Below are positions 45,877 through 54,978 of a DNA stretch of 64,000 nucleotides, piece by piece (within the stretch, counting starts at the first letter, position 1; each line of letters opens with the position of its first letter). The position numbers and the translations under genes were made by a program. The notes under the pieces are model-generated. The model was not told where the DNA came from and did no database searches. It was given only the letters and a program-made list of their open reading frames with translations. This DNA comes from Hasllibacter sp. MH4015 (GTDB lineage: Bacteria > Pseudomonadota > Alphaproteobacteria > Rhodobacterales > Rhodobacteraceae): assembly GCF_020177575.1 (NCBI RefSeq), contig NZ_JAHTBK010000001.1:248001-312000 (forward strand), given 5' to 3'.

Positions 45877-46778
45877 GCCTGCGCCTCGCGATCCTGAACC
45901 TTGGCTGCCGGATGATCGGCAAACCGCGCCTGCGGACGGTCAAGACACCGGGCGCGCAGAGGGGAGATTTCGAGTGGGTCGGTTGGTTTTGCGGCGGGCG
46001 CGGGCGGGGATTGCGCGAGGCGGAGATGCCCGGCAACCCACCGGTGTCGATCATCGAGCCGGAACACAGCGCGGAGGGGACGATCCTTTATTTCCACGGC
46101 GGCGGATTCATTGCCGGGTCGGCCATGTCCCACCGGGCGCTGACACGGCAGCTTGCGCGCGACAGCGGGTGCCGGATCGTCGTGCCGGAATACCGGCTTG
46201 GCCCGGATGCGCCCTTGCCCGCGGCGCAGGACGATGCCCGCGCAGCGTGGGAGGCGCTGATTGGGGGCGGGACGAAGGCGGAGCACATCCTTCTGGCCGG
46301 TGACAGCGCGGGCGGAGGCATGGCCCTGTCGTTGATGGCGGAGCTGGGGCAGGCGGGGCAGCGCCCGGCCGGGTGCATCGCGTTCAGCCCGTGGACGGAC
46401 CTGACCGGATCGGGTGCGTCTATGGTTGAAAACGCGCGCCGCGATCCGTTATTGCCCGCAGAACGCTTGCCGGATCTTCTGTTCTTCGCGGCGGGGGACG
46501 CAGATCTGAGCGACGCCCGCGTCTCCCCGCTCTTCGCGGCGTTCACCGACCCCGCGCCGACGCTGATCCAGTATTCGGAAACGGAGATCGTGCGCGATGA
46601 TGCGACGCGGATGGCCAAGGTCTTGCGCGATGCAGGGGGCGAGGTGGAGATGCAATGCTGGCCGAACACGCCCCATGCCTGGCAGGTCTTCGGCAATGTG
46701 CTGCCCGAGGCGCGGGATGCTCTGGCCCGGGCCGGCGACTTCGCAAGACGCTGCCTAGCCGTTGCGCGCACCGATTAG
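45873..46778 (+). CDS. Alpha/beta hydrolase of the HSL family
   Basis: 301 aa from GTG 45873. Hormone-sensitive-lipase class: oxyanion motif [10 protein letters not shown] (from His75) and nucleophile GDSAGGG (Ser145); the acid and His follow in [18 protein letters not shown] and [11 protein letters not shown]. An esterase/lipase-like cytosolic enzyme of unknown substrate, translationally coupled to gshB. Its end overlaps the convergent yifB gene by 24 bases. Confidence 0.87.
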   Translation: MSLRLAILNLGCRMIGKPRLRTVKTPGAQRGDFEWVGWFCGGRGRGLREAEMPGNPPVSIIEPEHSAEGTILYFHGGGFIAGSAMSHRALTRQLARDSGCRIVVPEYRLGPDAPLPAAQDDARAAWEALIGGGTKAEHILLAGDSAGGGMALSLMAELGQAGQRPAGCIAFSPWTDLTGSGASMVENARRDPLLPAERLPDLLFFAAGDADLSDARVSPLFAAFTDPAPTLIQYSETEIVRDDATRMAKVLRDAGGEVEMQCWPNTPHAWQVFGNVLPEARDALARAGDFARRCLAVARTD

Positions 46779-48296
46779 GCGATAGCCGATCGCCTCCGCG
46801 ATATGGGGCTGCCCGACCGACGCGGCACCGTCCAGATCGGCAATCGTGCGCGCCAGGCGCAGGACCCTGTGATAGCCCCGCGCAGTCAGGTTGAATTTCT
46901 CCGCTGCTTTGAGGAGCAATTCTTTGCCCGCTGCATCCGGTGTCGCGATCTGGTCCAGAAGCGCGCCTTCCACATCGGCATTGACAAGAGCGGGTGCGCC
47001 GAGGGAGGCGAAGCGATCGGCCTGAACGCGCCGGGCCTCCGCGACACGGGCGGCGATGACGACGCTCGTCTCTCCATCCGCGGGCAGGTCGAGGTCGGCA
47101 TAGGCCACGGGCGGAACCTCAAGGCGCAGGTCGAAGCGATCCATCAGGGGGCCGGAAATCTTGCCGATGTAATCCTCCCCACAGATGGGCGCGCGGGAAC
47201 AGGCGGCGCTGGCGTCATAGAGGTTGCCGCAGCGGCAGGGATTGGCGGCGGCGATCAACAGGAAGCGACACGGATAGGTGACATGGGCATTGGCGCGGGC
47301 GACGACGACATCGCCGGTCTCAATCGGTTGACGCAGGGTTTCCAGCACGGCCCGGGGGTATTCAGGGAACTCGTCGAGGAAGAGGACCCCGTTATGGGCG
47401 AGGCTGATCTCTCCCGGTTTGGCACCGCGCCCACCGCCGACAATCGCGGCCATGGAGGCGGTGTGGTGTGGCGCACGGTAGGGGCGGACACGCGAGATGC
47501 CGCCTTCGTTCAGCAGGCCGGAGAGGGAGTGGATCATGGAGGTGTCCAGCGCCTCCGCCGGGCTGAGCGGGGGCAGGATGCCGGGCAGGCGGGCGGCCAG
47601 CATGCTTTTGCCCGATCCCGGTGAGCCCACCATGAGCAGGTGATGCCGACCGGCGGCGGCGATTTCGAGCGCCCGTTTCGCGCGTTCCTGACCCCGCACT
47701 TCCGACATGCATTTGGTCGTTGGATCGCCCACGACCTCCCCGGGTTTGGCGGGCTCCAACGGCGCGCGGTCAGTGAAATGGGCGACCAGTTCGGCGAGGG
47801 ACGTGGCGGCGAAAACCGGTGTGGCGCCGACCCAAGCCGCCTCCGCCCCGCAACCGCTGGGGCACATCAGGGCGCGCCCGTCTTCCCCGGCGGCCAGCGC
47901 GGCGGGCAAGGCGCCCAGGACCGGCACCAGGCGTCCGTTGAGCGAAAGCTCCCCCAGGGACAGGGACGCCTCCACCCGTTCCTTGGGCAAGATGCCGAGC
48001 GCCGCCAGCAGAGCCAGCGCAATGGGCAGATCGAAATGCGAGCCCTCCTTGGGCAGGTCGGCGGGGGAGAGGTTCACGGTAATCCGCCGCGACGGCAGGG
48101 CGATGGCCATCGCCTGCAGCGCGGTGCGCACCCGTTCGCGCGCCTCGCTCACGGCCTTGTCGGGCAGGCCGACGATGGCGAATCCGGGCAATCCTGCGGT
48201 GACGGCGCATTGCACCTCAACCCGTCGCGCCTCCAACCCCTCGAAGGCGACGGTGTGGGTCAGGGACAGGGCTTCGGGACTTGCGGCTTCGAACAT
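46755..48296 (-). CDS. comM: YifB/ComM family Mg-chelatase-like AAA ATPase
   Basis: 513 aa. N-terminal Lon-like domain (VEVQCAVTAGLPGFAIVGLP), Mg-chelatase AAA core with Walker A MVGSPGSGKSMLA and Walker B NGVLFLDEFPE, and a C-terminal Mg-chelatase domain. ComM is a hexameric branch-migration helicase needed for integrating imported DNA. A CtrA-like box lies just upstream, fitting control of DNA-uptake genes in this order. Confidence 0.92.
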   Translation of the reverse strand: MFEAASPEALSLTHTVAFEGLEARRVEVQCAVTAGLPGFAIVGLPDKAVSEARERVRTALQAMAIALPSRRITVNLSPADLPKEGSHFDLPIALALLAALGILPKERVEASLSLGELSLNGRLVPVLGALPAALAAGEDGRALMCPSGCGAEAAWVGATPVFAATSLAELVAHFTDRAPLEPAKPGEVVGDPTTKCMSEVRGQERAKRALEIAAAGRHHLLMVGSPGSGKSMLAARLPGILPPLSPAEALDTSMIHSLSGLLNEGGISRVRPYRAPHHTASMAAIVGGGRGAKPGEISLAHNGVLFLDEFPEYPRAVLETLRQPIETGDVVVARANAHVTYPCRFLLIAAANPCRCGNLYDASAACSRAPICGEDYIGKISGPLMDRFDLRLEVPPVAYADLDLPADGETSVVIAARVAEARRVQADRFASLGAPALVNADVEGALLDQIATPDAAGKELLLKAAEKFNLTARGYHRVLRLARTIADLDGAASVGQPHIAEAIGYRLIGARNG

Positions 48297-48320
48297 GCCG
48301 CGACCCTAGCCGCGACATGG

Positions 48321-48336
48321 TTAGCGAAGGGTTAAC
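48321..48336 (-). promoter_or_regulatory. CtrA-like box upstream of comM/yifB
   Basis: On the minus strand TTAA-N7-CTAA (GTTAACCCTTCGCTAACC), one base off the CtrA consensus TTAA-N7-TTAA. Its near edge is 24 bases before the comM ATG. CtrA controls competence-type genes used by gene-transfer-agent recipients in Rhodobacterales. Confidence 0.5.
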
Positions 48337-48359
48337 GGGATCGCGGCAGTTTTTCCGGT

Positions 48360-49040
48360 TCACAGCGTCGGAAACGGGATGCGCTCCAGCGGGGCCATGT
48401 CGTAGTTAGACACTTCCGCGTCCTCGGCCAGCCCCTCCTCCCGCCAGGACGTAAAGGCCGGATGGGTCGTGACCGCGCGGGCATAGGCAGTGGCCATGTC
48501 GGACATCGGCAATTGATAGGTCAGAAGGCGCGTGACGACGGGCGCGAAGAAGGCATCGGTCAGCGTGAAATCGCCGTGGAGGAACGGCCCGCCGGACCGC
48601 GCCAGGGCGTTGGACCAGATCGCTTCCACCCGCGCGATATCGGCGAGGACGGCGTCGGAGGGTTGGAACCCGGCCCAGGCCGTGCGCAGGTTCATCGGGC
48701 AGGCGGACCGCAGGGCGGTGAAGCCGGAATGCATCTCCGCAATCGCGCTTTGGGCCTCGGCGCGCGCGACGGGATCGGACGGCAAAAGGCGCTTGTCCGG
48801 GAAGGCGTCCGCCAGATGCCAGGCGATTGCGATGGTATCGGTCAGCATCCCGCCCGCAGGCGTGCGCACGGCAGGGACGGTGCGGTGGGCGCCGAAGGCC
48901 GCGACATCGTCGTAGAACGTGTCGCTGTAGATGACGGCCGATTGGACATTCACCGGAATGTCGAAGGGCGCGAAGGACAGCCATCCCCGAAGGGACCAGC
49001 TGGAATAGGACTTTTGCCCGATAAGAAGCTCATAGGTCAT
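48360..49040 (-). CDS. Glutathione S-transferase
   Basis: 226 aa from ATG 49040. Thioredoxin-like N-terminal domain with YSSWSLRGWLSFA (catalytic Ser region) and the VPAVRTPAGGMLTDTIAIAW cis-Pro/glutathione-binding part; the remainder is the all-helical GST C-domain. Similar to the small cytosolic GSTs of alphaproteobacteria. Substrate unknown; the genome also carries gshB nearby. Confidence 0.9.
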   Translation of the reverse strand: MTYELLIGQKSYSSWSLRGWLSFAPFDIPVNVQSAVIYSDTFYDDVAAFGAHRTVPAVRTPAGGMLTDTIAIAWHLADAFPDKRLLPSDPVARAEAQSAIAEMHSGFTALRSACPMNLRTAWAGFQPSDAVLADIARVEAIWSNALARSGGPFLHGDFTLTDAFFAPVVTRLLTYQLPMSDMATAYARAVTTHPAFTSWREEGLAEDAEVSNYDMAPLERIPFPTL

Positions 49041-49098
49041 GGCCGCATCAAGCGCGGCTTTGGCGGGCGCGTCAAACGAAAGCCTGTGACGGGGGCGA

Positions 49099-49677
49099 TC
49101 ACGGTTGGTGATTGACCGCGCCGAGCGTCCAGCAATCGCCTGCCTCGACCAGTTCCGTGACCGAAAGCGGGTCGATCTTCTGGGCAAGGATCGCCTTGGG
49201 TGTCTGGCCGGTCGCGTGGGCGACATGGCACAGGATCGCGCCGAAATGAGCGACAAGGATCACGTCGCCAGGATTGTTGGCCAGGGCCCGGTCGACAGCG
49301 CGCGCCACGCGGTCGCGCACCTGGAACCAGCTTTCGCCGCCCGGTGCGGCGACGTCGCCCGGTTCGTCCCAGAACGACCAACTCAAATCCGGGTCGCGTT
49401 CTGCCACAACGTTGAAATGCAGCCCGTCCCACGTACCGAAATCGAATTCGCGCAAATCGGGATCGTGGGCCAGCCGTCTGCGCCCACCGGCGATGGCATC
49501 CGCCGTGGCCACGGCGCGCTTGAGGTCGGAGGACGCAATCGGCGCGTCGGCAGGCAGCCAATCGCGCATACGCATCACCGCGCCGGTATCGGACAGATCG
49601 GCGGGCACGTCACGCCATCCGGTGAAAGTCTTTTGGTGGGTGGGACCGTGGCGGACCCAGAAGATGCGCCTTACCAA
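49099..49677 (-). CDS. Histidine phosphatase family protein (possible alpha-ribazole phosphatase)
   Basis: About 192 aa from TTG 49677, overlapping the cobU stop by seven bases. The phosphohistidine motif VRHGPTHQ has His10; EFDFGTWDG and LVAHFGAI supply the other phosphatase residues. Its coupling to cobU suggests the CobC-type step of cobalamin nucleotide-loop assembly (alpha-ribazole-5'-phosphate dephosphorylation), but a general phosphatase role is possible. Confidence 0.83.
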   Translation of the reverse strand: MVRRIFWVRHGPTHQKTFTGWRDVPADLSDTGAVMRMRDWLPADAPIASSDLKRAVATADAIAGGRRRLAHDPDLREFDFGTWDGLHFNVVAERDPDLSWSFWDEPGDVAAPGGESWFQVRDRVARAVDRALANNPGDVILVAHFGAILCHVAHATGQTPKAILAQKIDPLSVTELVEAGDCWTLGAVNHQP

Positions 49678-50222
49678 GGATCGTCCACCGGTTCGAAATC
49701 CGGCTGTCCCTTGAGGACCTGCGGCAGGCCCGCCGTGACATAGACCACCAGGTCGCTTTGCGCGGCGAGGCGTTGGTTGATCTGCCCCTGGATGCGCTGG
49801 AACGACCGCGCCAGTGCATTCTCCGGCACCACGCCACCCGAGACGTCGTTGCTGACCATCACGACCGGCGACCGCATCTGGAGAAGCACGTCGAGAAGGA
49901 CATCGAATTCCTCCTCCCAATCGCCGTCATCGACCATCAGGTTCGTGAGCCAGAAGGTCACGCAATCCAGCAGCACCGCCTCGTCCGGTTCGATCCGCGA
50001 CAGGGCGGTGGCGGTGTCGTGGGGCGCCTCGACCGTGCGCCAATTGTGCCCGGCGCGTTGTGCCCGGTGGCGGGCGATCTTGTCGGTCATCTCACCGTCC
50101 AGGGCTTCGGCCGTGGCGAGGTAGACTTTGGCGAAGCCCGATTGCAGCACCATCTTCTCAGCGAAGGCCGATTTGCCGCTGGATGCACCGCCGAGAACGA
50201 GGGTCAGAGGGGGTAGGCGCAA
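49671..50222 (-). CDS. cobU: Adenosylcobinamide kinase/adenosylcobinamide-phosphate guanylyltransferase
   Basis: About 183 aa from TTG 50222; a longer TTG start at 50285 would run through the rpoH promoter region. P-loop GGASSGKSAFAEK, then RHRAQRAGHNWRTVEAPHD and VSNDVSGGVVPENALARSFQ complete the CobU fold. Phosphorylates adenosylcobinamide and then forms AdoCbi-GDP in vitamin B12 assembly or salvage. Confidence 0.92.
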   Translation of the reverse strand: MRLPPLTLVLGGASSGKSAFAEKMVLQSGFAKVYLATAEALDGEMTDKIARHRAQRAGHNWRTVEAPHDTATALSRIEPDEAVLLDCVTFWLTNLMVDDGDWEEEFDVLLDVLLQMRSPVVMVSNDVSGGVVPENALARSFQRIQGQINQRLAAQSDLVVYVTAGLPQVLKGQPDFEPVDDPW

Positions 50223-50239
50223 TTTAATGTCCCAAAAAG

Positions 50240-50269
50240 TGATCCGATTGGTTTTTAGCTGCGTATCCC
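50240..50269 (+). promoter_or_regulatory. RpoE-type promoter candidate for rpoH
   Basis: TGATCC at 50240-50245, an 18-base spacer, then TATCCC at 50264-50269. TGATCC is the -35 element of the Rhodobacter RpoE (ECF11) sigma factor, and rpoHII is a known RpoE target there. A start about 50275 would give a leader of about 50 bases before the rpoH ATG at 50326. Confidence 0.55.
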
Positions 50270-50325
50270 CTTCAAACACAGCCAAAATGGTGTGTCCAAG
50301 ACGTTAACAGAACCGGGGGGTCGTT

Positions 50326-51207
50326 ATGGCATTAGATATGGGTTCAGACCAGTCCCTTTCCCGCCGCGCGATGAAGGCGGAATTGCTGGATGCGGAGACG
50401 GAGTTGCGGCTTGCCTATGCGTGGCGCGATGACAGGTGCGAGGAAAGCCTGCATCGCCTGATCACCGCCTATATGCGCCTTGCGATCTCCATGGCCGCGA
50501 AGTTCAAACGCTACGGCGCGCCCATGAACGACCTTATTCAGGAAGCGGGCCTTGGCCTGATGAAAGCAGCCGACAAGTTCGACCCCGACCGCGGCGTGCG
50601 CTTTTCGACCTATGCCGTTTGGTGGATCAAGGCGTCAATCCAGGACCACGTGATGCGCAACTGGTCCATGGTGCGCACCGGCTCCACCTCCTCTCAGAAA
50701 TCGCTGTTCTTCAACATGCGCCGGGTGCAGGCGCGGCTGGAGCGCGAAGCGATGAAAGCCGGAGAGACGTTGGACAAGCACCAGCTGCGCCAGATGATAG
50801 CGACGGAAGTGGGCGTTCCGCTGCACGATGTGGAGATGATGGAAGGCCGCCTTGCCGGATCCGACTATTCGCTCAATGCCACCCAATCCGTCGAGGATGA
50901 GGGGCGCGAATGGATCGACACCCTCGAAGACGACAGCGACCAGGCCGCCGAGTTGGTGGAGCACAGCCACGACACCGCCCAATTGCGCGAATGGCTGATC
51001 ACCTCGATGAATGCCCTGAACGACCGGGAGCGATTCATCGTGCGTGAGCGCAAGCTGCGCGAAGACCCCCGGACGCTTGAAAGCCTGGGCGATGAGCTTG
51101 GCCTCAGCAAGGAACGTGTGCGCCAGTTGGAGGCCGCCGCATTCGGCAAGATGCGCAAGACGCTCGAAGCGCAGTCTAAGGAGGTCCGGTCATTCCTCGC
51201 CGTGTGA
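50326..51207 (+). CDS. rpoH: RNA polymerase sigma-32 factor, RpoHII-like
   Basis: 293 aa. Region 2 has AAKFKRYGAPMNDLIQEAGL and FSTYAVWWIKASIQDHVMRN; the RpoH box reads QKSLFFNMRR; region 4 ends LGDELGLSKERVRQLEAAAF. The RpoH-box form and absence of the RpoHI-type N-terminus fit the second RpoH of Rhodobacterales, which acts in singlet-oxygen and related stress. Preceded by a TGATCC promoter element. GGGGGTCGTTATG is the start. Confidence 0.92.
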   Translation: MALDMGSDQSLSRRAMKAELLDAETELRLAYAWRDDRCEESLHRLITAYMRLAISMAAKFKRYGAPMNDLIQEAGLGLMKAADKFDPDRGVRFSTYAVWWIKASIQDHVMRNWSMVRTGSTSSQKSLFFNMRRVQARLEREAMKAGETLDKHQLRQMIATEVGVPLHDVEMMEGRLAGSDYSLNATQSVEDEGREWIDTLEDDSDQAAELVEHSHDTAQLREWLITSMNALNDRERFIVRERKLREDPRTLESLGDELGLSKERVRQLEAAAFGKMRKTLEAQSKEVRSFLAV

Positions 51208-51320
51208 TCCTCCATGCGCCGTTGGCCGCATTGCTTTTGATGTTCGCCGCGACCCTCGCGACGAGCCTGCCGCCAGACGTCGCCGCGCGCGGGCTGGAGG
51301 TCGTGACATCCCTTCGCTGA
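51204..51320 (+). CDS. Predicted 38-aa hydrophobic peptide coupled to rpoH
   Basis: GTG 51204 overlaps the rpoH stop as GTGA, the coupling pattern seen elsewhere in this window; stop TGA 51318-51320. The product starts MILHAPLAALLLMFAATLAT, one hydrophobic helix, then a short polar tail (PPDVAARGLEVVTSLR). It could be a membrane micropeptide or a short secreted peptide. Small size and lack of a known relative keep confidence low. Confidence 0.45.
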   Translation: MILHAPLAALLLMFAATLATSLPPDVAARGLEVVTSLR

Positions 51321-51351
51321 GGGGTGTCGCGCGCTGCCAGCGACCCCGTTG

Positions 51352-52104
51352 ATGGCCAGACCCCTGACGCGAAAAATCGTCAACGCCCTCGCGCTGGTCG
51401 TCGGGGGCGTTTGCGCCTGCGCGATGGCGCTGGCGACGATCTTTACGGCCTTTCCCGCCTTGGCATTCGCGCATCAGGCGGGTGATCACCGCATCATGTT
51501 CCACGCGACGGACCCCTTGCCGCAGGACGCGGCGATCCGGGCTGCTGCAACAGCATGGGCCGACATGCAGGACACGCCGTTCGGCCAGCCCGACCATCAG
51601 ATCCATGTTTTTCTGGCCGAAGGCGGCTGGCGCAATTGGCTGTTCTTTCGCGGGGCACCCGGGGCGGGCGGGTTGACCTATCCGGCGTTCTGGCAGGACC
51701 GCATGTTCCTGAGCGGTGCGGATTTGGAGGCGGGGCTGCTTCTGAACGACGGCGCGCCGGTGCCGCCGCCCCGTGATCTGACTTATTACCTGGTCCACGA
51801 GATGACCCACTTGCGCCACGCCGAGGTGTTGGGCGGATTTGCCATGTTCCGTGCCGCGTTCTGGGTGCGTGAAGGCGTGGCGGATATTGCCGCGCTGGGA
51901 CCGGCCCACGGGGAGATGATCGCCCGGGCCATGGCGGGGGAGGGTCTGCCGCGCGCCGCCTACGGCTCCTACCCGTTGGAGCGCGTCTGCGCGACGATGG
52001 TGCTGGCGCAACCCGGCATGACGATGGACCGGTTTCTGACGATCCGGGCCGACATGCACTTGCCCACGACCTGCGCGACCCTGCCGCGCCCCGATTCCGA
52101 TTGA
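51352..52104 (+). CDS. Predicted membrane-anchored zincin metalloprotease (HEMTH)
   Basis: About 250 aa from ATG 51352 (TTG 51349 also possible). One N-terminal membrane helix or signal (residues 9-40), then a soluble domain with HEMTH (His149, Glu150, His153) and a downstream glutamate in WVREGVAD (Glu174), the gluzincin set. No close family is named. An extracytoplasmic protease is inferred; no inhibitor or substrate is visible next to it. Confidence 0.65.
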   Translation: MARPLTRKIVNALALVVGGVCACAMALATIFTAFPALAFAHQAGDHRIMFHATDPLPQDAAIRAAATAWADMQDTPFGQPDHQIHVFLAEGGWRNWLFFRGAPGAGGLTYPAFWQDRMFLSGADLEAGLLLNDGAPVPPPRDLTYYLVHEMTHLRHAEVLGGFAMFRAAFWVREGVADIAALGPAHGEMIARAMAGEGLPRAAYGSYPLERVCATMVLAQPGMTMDRFLTIRADMHLPTTCATLPRPDSD

Positions 52105-52156
52105 AGGGCGCGTGCTGCACGCCTAACCTGCGCAGCGGATGTCGAAAGGGGCCACG

Positions 52157-53359
52157 ATGCTGGCAGACAAGCGAATTCTCCTGATCATCGGGGGCGGCAT
52201 TGCCGCTTTCAAATCGCTCGACCTGATCCGGCGTCTGCGGGACGAAGGGGCCAGCGTGACGCCCGTTCTGACGTCGGCGGCAGAGGAATTCGTGACCCCG
52301 CTCAGCGCGTCGGCCCTGGCCGCACAGAAGGTCTATCGCGACCTTTTCGATCTGACCGACGAGGCGGAGATGGGTCATATCGAGTTGAGCCGCGCCGCCG
52401 ATTTGCTGGTCGTGGCGCCCGCGACGGCGGATCTGATGGCCAAGATGGCCCATGGCCATGCCAACGACCTTGCCTCCACACTCTTGATGGCGACGGACAA
52501 GCCCGTGCTGATCGCGCCCGCGATGAACGTGCGGATGTGGGAGCATCCGGCCACGCAACGTAACCTTGAAACCCTCAAAAGCGACAATGTTCTGGTCGTC
52601 GGACCGGATAATGGGAACATGGCGTGCGGCGAATTCGGCCCCGGGCGGATGGCCGAAGTGCCTGATATCGTGCGTGCCGTGGATGCCGCGCTTTCCGATG
52701 GTCCGCTGACGGGCAAGCACGTCATCGTCACCTCCGGCCCGACCCATGAACCGATCGACCCGGTCCGCTACATCGCCAACCGGTCCTCAGGCGCGCAGGG
52801 GACGGCGCTTGCGGCCGCTTTGCGAGACCTTGGCGCGCGGGTGAGTTTCGTGACCGGGCCCGCGACCGTGCCGCCGCCCGCCGGTGTCGACGTCATCGCG
52901 GTGGAAACCGCCGCGCAGATGGCCGAGGCCGTGGGCCGCGCCCATCCGGCCGATGCCGCAATATTCGCCGCCGCCGTGGCCGATTGGCGGGTGGAAAATG
53001 CGAGCCGGTCCAAGATGAAGAAGGATGGCAGCGGCAAGGCGCCGGCCCTGGAATTTGCGGAGAACGAAGACATTCTTGCGGGCGTATCGGCCATGGGCGC
53101 GGGGCGACCCGGCCTTGTCGTGGGATTTGCCGCGGAAACCGACGATGTCGTCGCCCATGCCAGCGCCAAGCGCCTGCGCAAGGGCTGCGACTGGATCGTT
53201 GCCAACGACGTATCGCCCGCGACGGGCATCATGGGCGGGACCGAGAACCGGATCGTCCTGATCTCGGATGACGGCGCGGAAGAGTGGCCTAGATTGCCGA
53301 AGGACGAGGTGGCCCGGCGGCTGGCGCGGCGCATCGCCGACGCAATCGGCGGCGCATGA
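52157..53359 (+). CDS. coaBC: Bifunctional phosphopantothenoylcysteine decarboxylase/phosphopantothenate-cysteine ligase
   Basis: About 400 aa from ATG 52157 behind AAAGGGG; ATG 52139 is less supported. CoaC half: flavoprotein motif [17 protein letters not shown] and [15 protein letters not shown]. CoaB half: [20 protein letters not shown] and [10 protein letters not shown]. Makes 4'-phosphopantetheine from 4'-phosphopantothenate and cysteine in coenzyme A synthesis. First of a coaBC-dut-E1 group. Confidence 0.94.
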   Translation: MLADKRILLIIGGGIAAFKSLDLIRRLRDEGASVTPVLTSAAEEFVTPLSASALAAQKVYRDLFDLTDEAEMGHIELSRAADLLVVAPATADLMAKMAHGHANDLASTLLMATDKPVLIAPAMNVRMWEHPATQRNLETLKSDNVLVVGPDNGNMACGEFGPGRMAEVPDIVRAVDAALSDGPLTGKHVIVTSGPTHEPIDPVRYIANRSSGAQGTALAAALRDLGARVSFVTGPATVPPPAGVDVIAVETAAQMAEAVGRAHPADAAIFAAAVADWRVENASRSKMKKDGSGKAPALEFAENEDILAGVSAMGAGRPGLVVGFAAETDDVVAHASAKRLRKGCDWIVANDVSPATGIMGGTENRIVLISDDGAEEWPRLPKDEVARRLARRIADAIGGA

Positions 53360-53390
53360 TCCCTCGCGGGCAGAAAGAGGGGCATTGCTG

Positions 53391-53858
53391 TTGGACGTCG
53401 TGATCGAAGTTCTGCGAGAGCCGTGGGCCGACGTCGACGTGGCGCTGCCGGACTACGCCACCGCCGGTGCGGCAGGTGCCGATTTGCGCGCCAATCTGCG
53501 GCAAGAGGATCGGAACACGGGACTGATCCTTGCGCCCGGCGACCGCGCGCTTGTGCCGACCGGCCTGCGTATCGCGATCCCCGAGGGCTACGAGATGCAG
53601 GTCAGGCCCCGGTCGGGCCTCGCCCTGAAACACGGTGTGACGCTCGCCAATGCGCCCGGGACCATTGATTGCGATTACCGCGGACCGCTGGGCGTCATCC
53701 TTGTGAACCTCGGTCGGGACGCGTTTGCGGTGGACCACGGCGCACGCATCGCGCAGGCGGTGATCGCCCCGGTTGTGCAGGCGACATTCACGTCTGCAAC
53801 ACGGCTTTCCGAGACGGGCCGCGGTAGCGGTGGCTTCGGGTCCACGGGTGCCGACTGA
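53391..53858 (+). CDS. dut: dUTP diphosphatase
   Basis: About 155 aa. Start uncertain among TTG 53385, TTG 53391 and GTG 53400; an AGAGGGG ribosome site best fits 53391. Trimeric dUTPase motifs are seen: AGADLRA (motif 1), RPRSGLA (2), GTIDCDYRG (3), RIAQAVIAP (4) and the C-terminal [11 protein letters not shown] (5). Hydrolyses dUTP to dUMP. Its stop shares one base with the next start (TGATG). Confidence 0.95.
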   Translation: MDVVIEVLREPWADVDVALPDYATAGAAGADLRANLRQEDRNTGLILAPGDRALVPTGLRIAIPEGYEMQVRPRSGLALKHGVTLANAPGTIDCDYRGPLGVILVNLGRDAFAVDHGARIAQAVIAPVVQATFTSATRLSETGRGSGGFGSTGAD

Positions 53859-54910
53859 TGCTGTTCGTCCTAATCCTTGCCGGTGCGATCTGGGGCCTGG
53901 GGGTGGTGATGAAGACGCCCGTTCAGGCGCGCCTCTACATGCTTGGCCTGCTCTACGTCGCGGTCCTGGGGCTACAGCTTGCTTTGCCCACGGGCCATCC
54001 CCTGCGCGAGGCGACGGGCGGGTCAGCGGCGCTTTGGCTTTTGCTGGGGGCGGCGCTGGCGCTGATCCTGCTCTATCGTCTCGTCCTGCTTCGTCTGCGC
54101 GGGCAGGCGGAGGCGCGGGAGGCTGAACGCGAAGAGGCTGCCCCGGTCGCCGACGGGCCATTTTCCGACGTCGAGATCGAGCGGTACGCCCGGCACATCA
54201 CGCTTCCCGATATCGGTGGCGGCGGGCAATTGGCACTCAAAAACGCCAAGGTGCTTTTGGTGGGCGCGGGCGGGCTTGGGTCACCGGCGCTGCTTTACCT
54301 CGCGGCGGCGGGCGTGGGGCGTATCGGCGTGGTGGACCATGACGCGGTCAGCCTGTCGAACCTGCAACGCCAGATCGCCCATACCGATGCGCGCATCGAC
54401 ATGCCGAAGGTGTTTTCCGCCCAGATCGCCGCCACGGCGCTGAACCCCCATGTGGACCTGCGTCCCTACCACAGGGAACTGACATCGGACATCGCGGCGG
54501 AGCTGTTCGCCGATTACGATCTGATCCTTGACGGCACCGACACATTCGCCGTGCGTGACGTCGTGAACCGGGCTGCGGTTGCCGCCGGTCGGCCCGTTCT
54601 GGCCGGCGCAATCTCCGCCTGGGAAGGGCAGGTGACACTTTATGACCCGGCGGGCGGCGTGCCTTGCATGGCGTGCGTCTTCCCCAGCGCCCCCGGCCCG
54701 GACCAGGCCGCGACCTGTTCGGAGACCGGTGTGATCGGGGCGCTTCCGGGCGTGATCGGCTCGATGATGGCGTTGGAGGCGATCAAGGAAATCACTGGCG
54801 CGGGCGAAGGCTTGCGCGGTCGGATGCTGATCTATGATGCACTTCACGCTGAAACCCGCCTCATCAAGGTGCAGCGCCGGGCCGATTGCGACATCTGCGG
54901 CGGCGTCTGA
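53858..54910 (+). CDS. Membrane-anchored E1-like (MoeB/ThiF/HesA) adenylyltransferase
   Basis: 350 aa. The first about 85 residues hold two to three membrane helices ([53 protein letters not shown]); the E1 domain follows. In it: [19 protein letters not shown] (ATP-binding), catalytic Cys287 in QAATCSETG, and zinc cysteines CMAC and CDIC. Soluble homologues adenylate the C-terminal glycine of MoaD/ThiS-type sulfur carriers. The membrane fusion is unusual for textbook MoeB. ATG overlaps the dut stop by one base. Confidence 0.85.
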   Translation: MLFVLILAGAIWGLGVVMKTPVQARLYMLGLLYVAVLGLQLALPTGHPLREATGGSAALWLLLGAALALILLYRLVLLRLRGQAEAREAEREEAAPVADGPFSDVEIERYARHITLPDIGGGGQLALKNAKVLLVGAGGLGSPALLYLAAAGVGRIGVVDHDAVSLSNLQRQIAHTDARIDMPKVFSAQIAATALNPHVDLRPYHRELTSDIAAELFADYDLILDGTDTFAVRDVVNRAAVAAGRPVLAGAISAWEGQVTLYDPAGGVPCMACVFPSAPGPDQAATCSETGVIGALPGVIGSMMALEAIKEITGAGEGLRGRMLIYDALHAETRLIKVQRRADCDICGGV

Positions 54911-54978
54911 CCGCGCGGCCCCTTGCCGTTGCGCGCCCGCACGTCATACTGCGACCAGTCAATTCAGGGAGATGTCAG

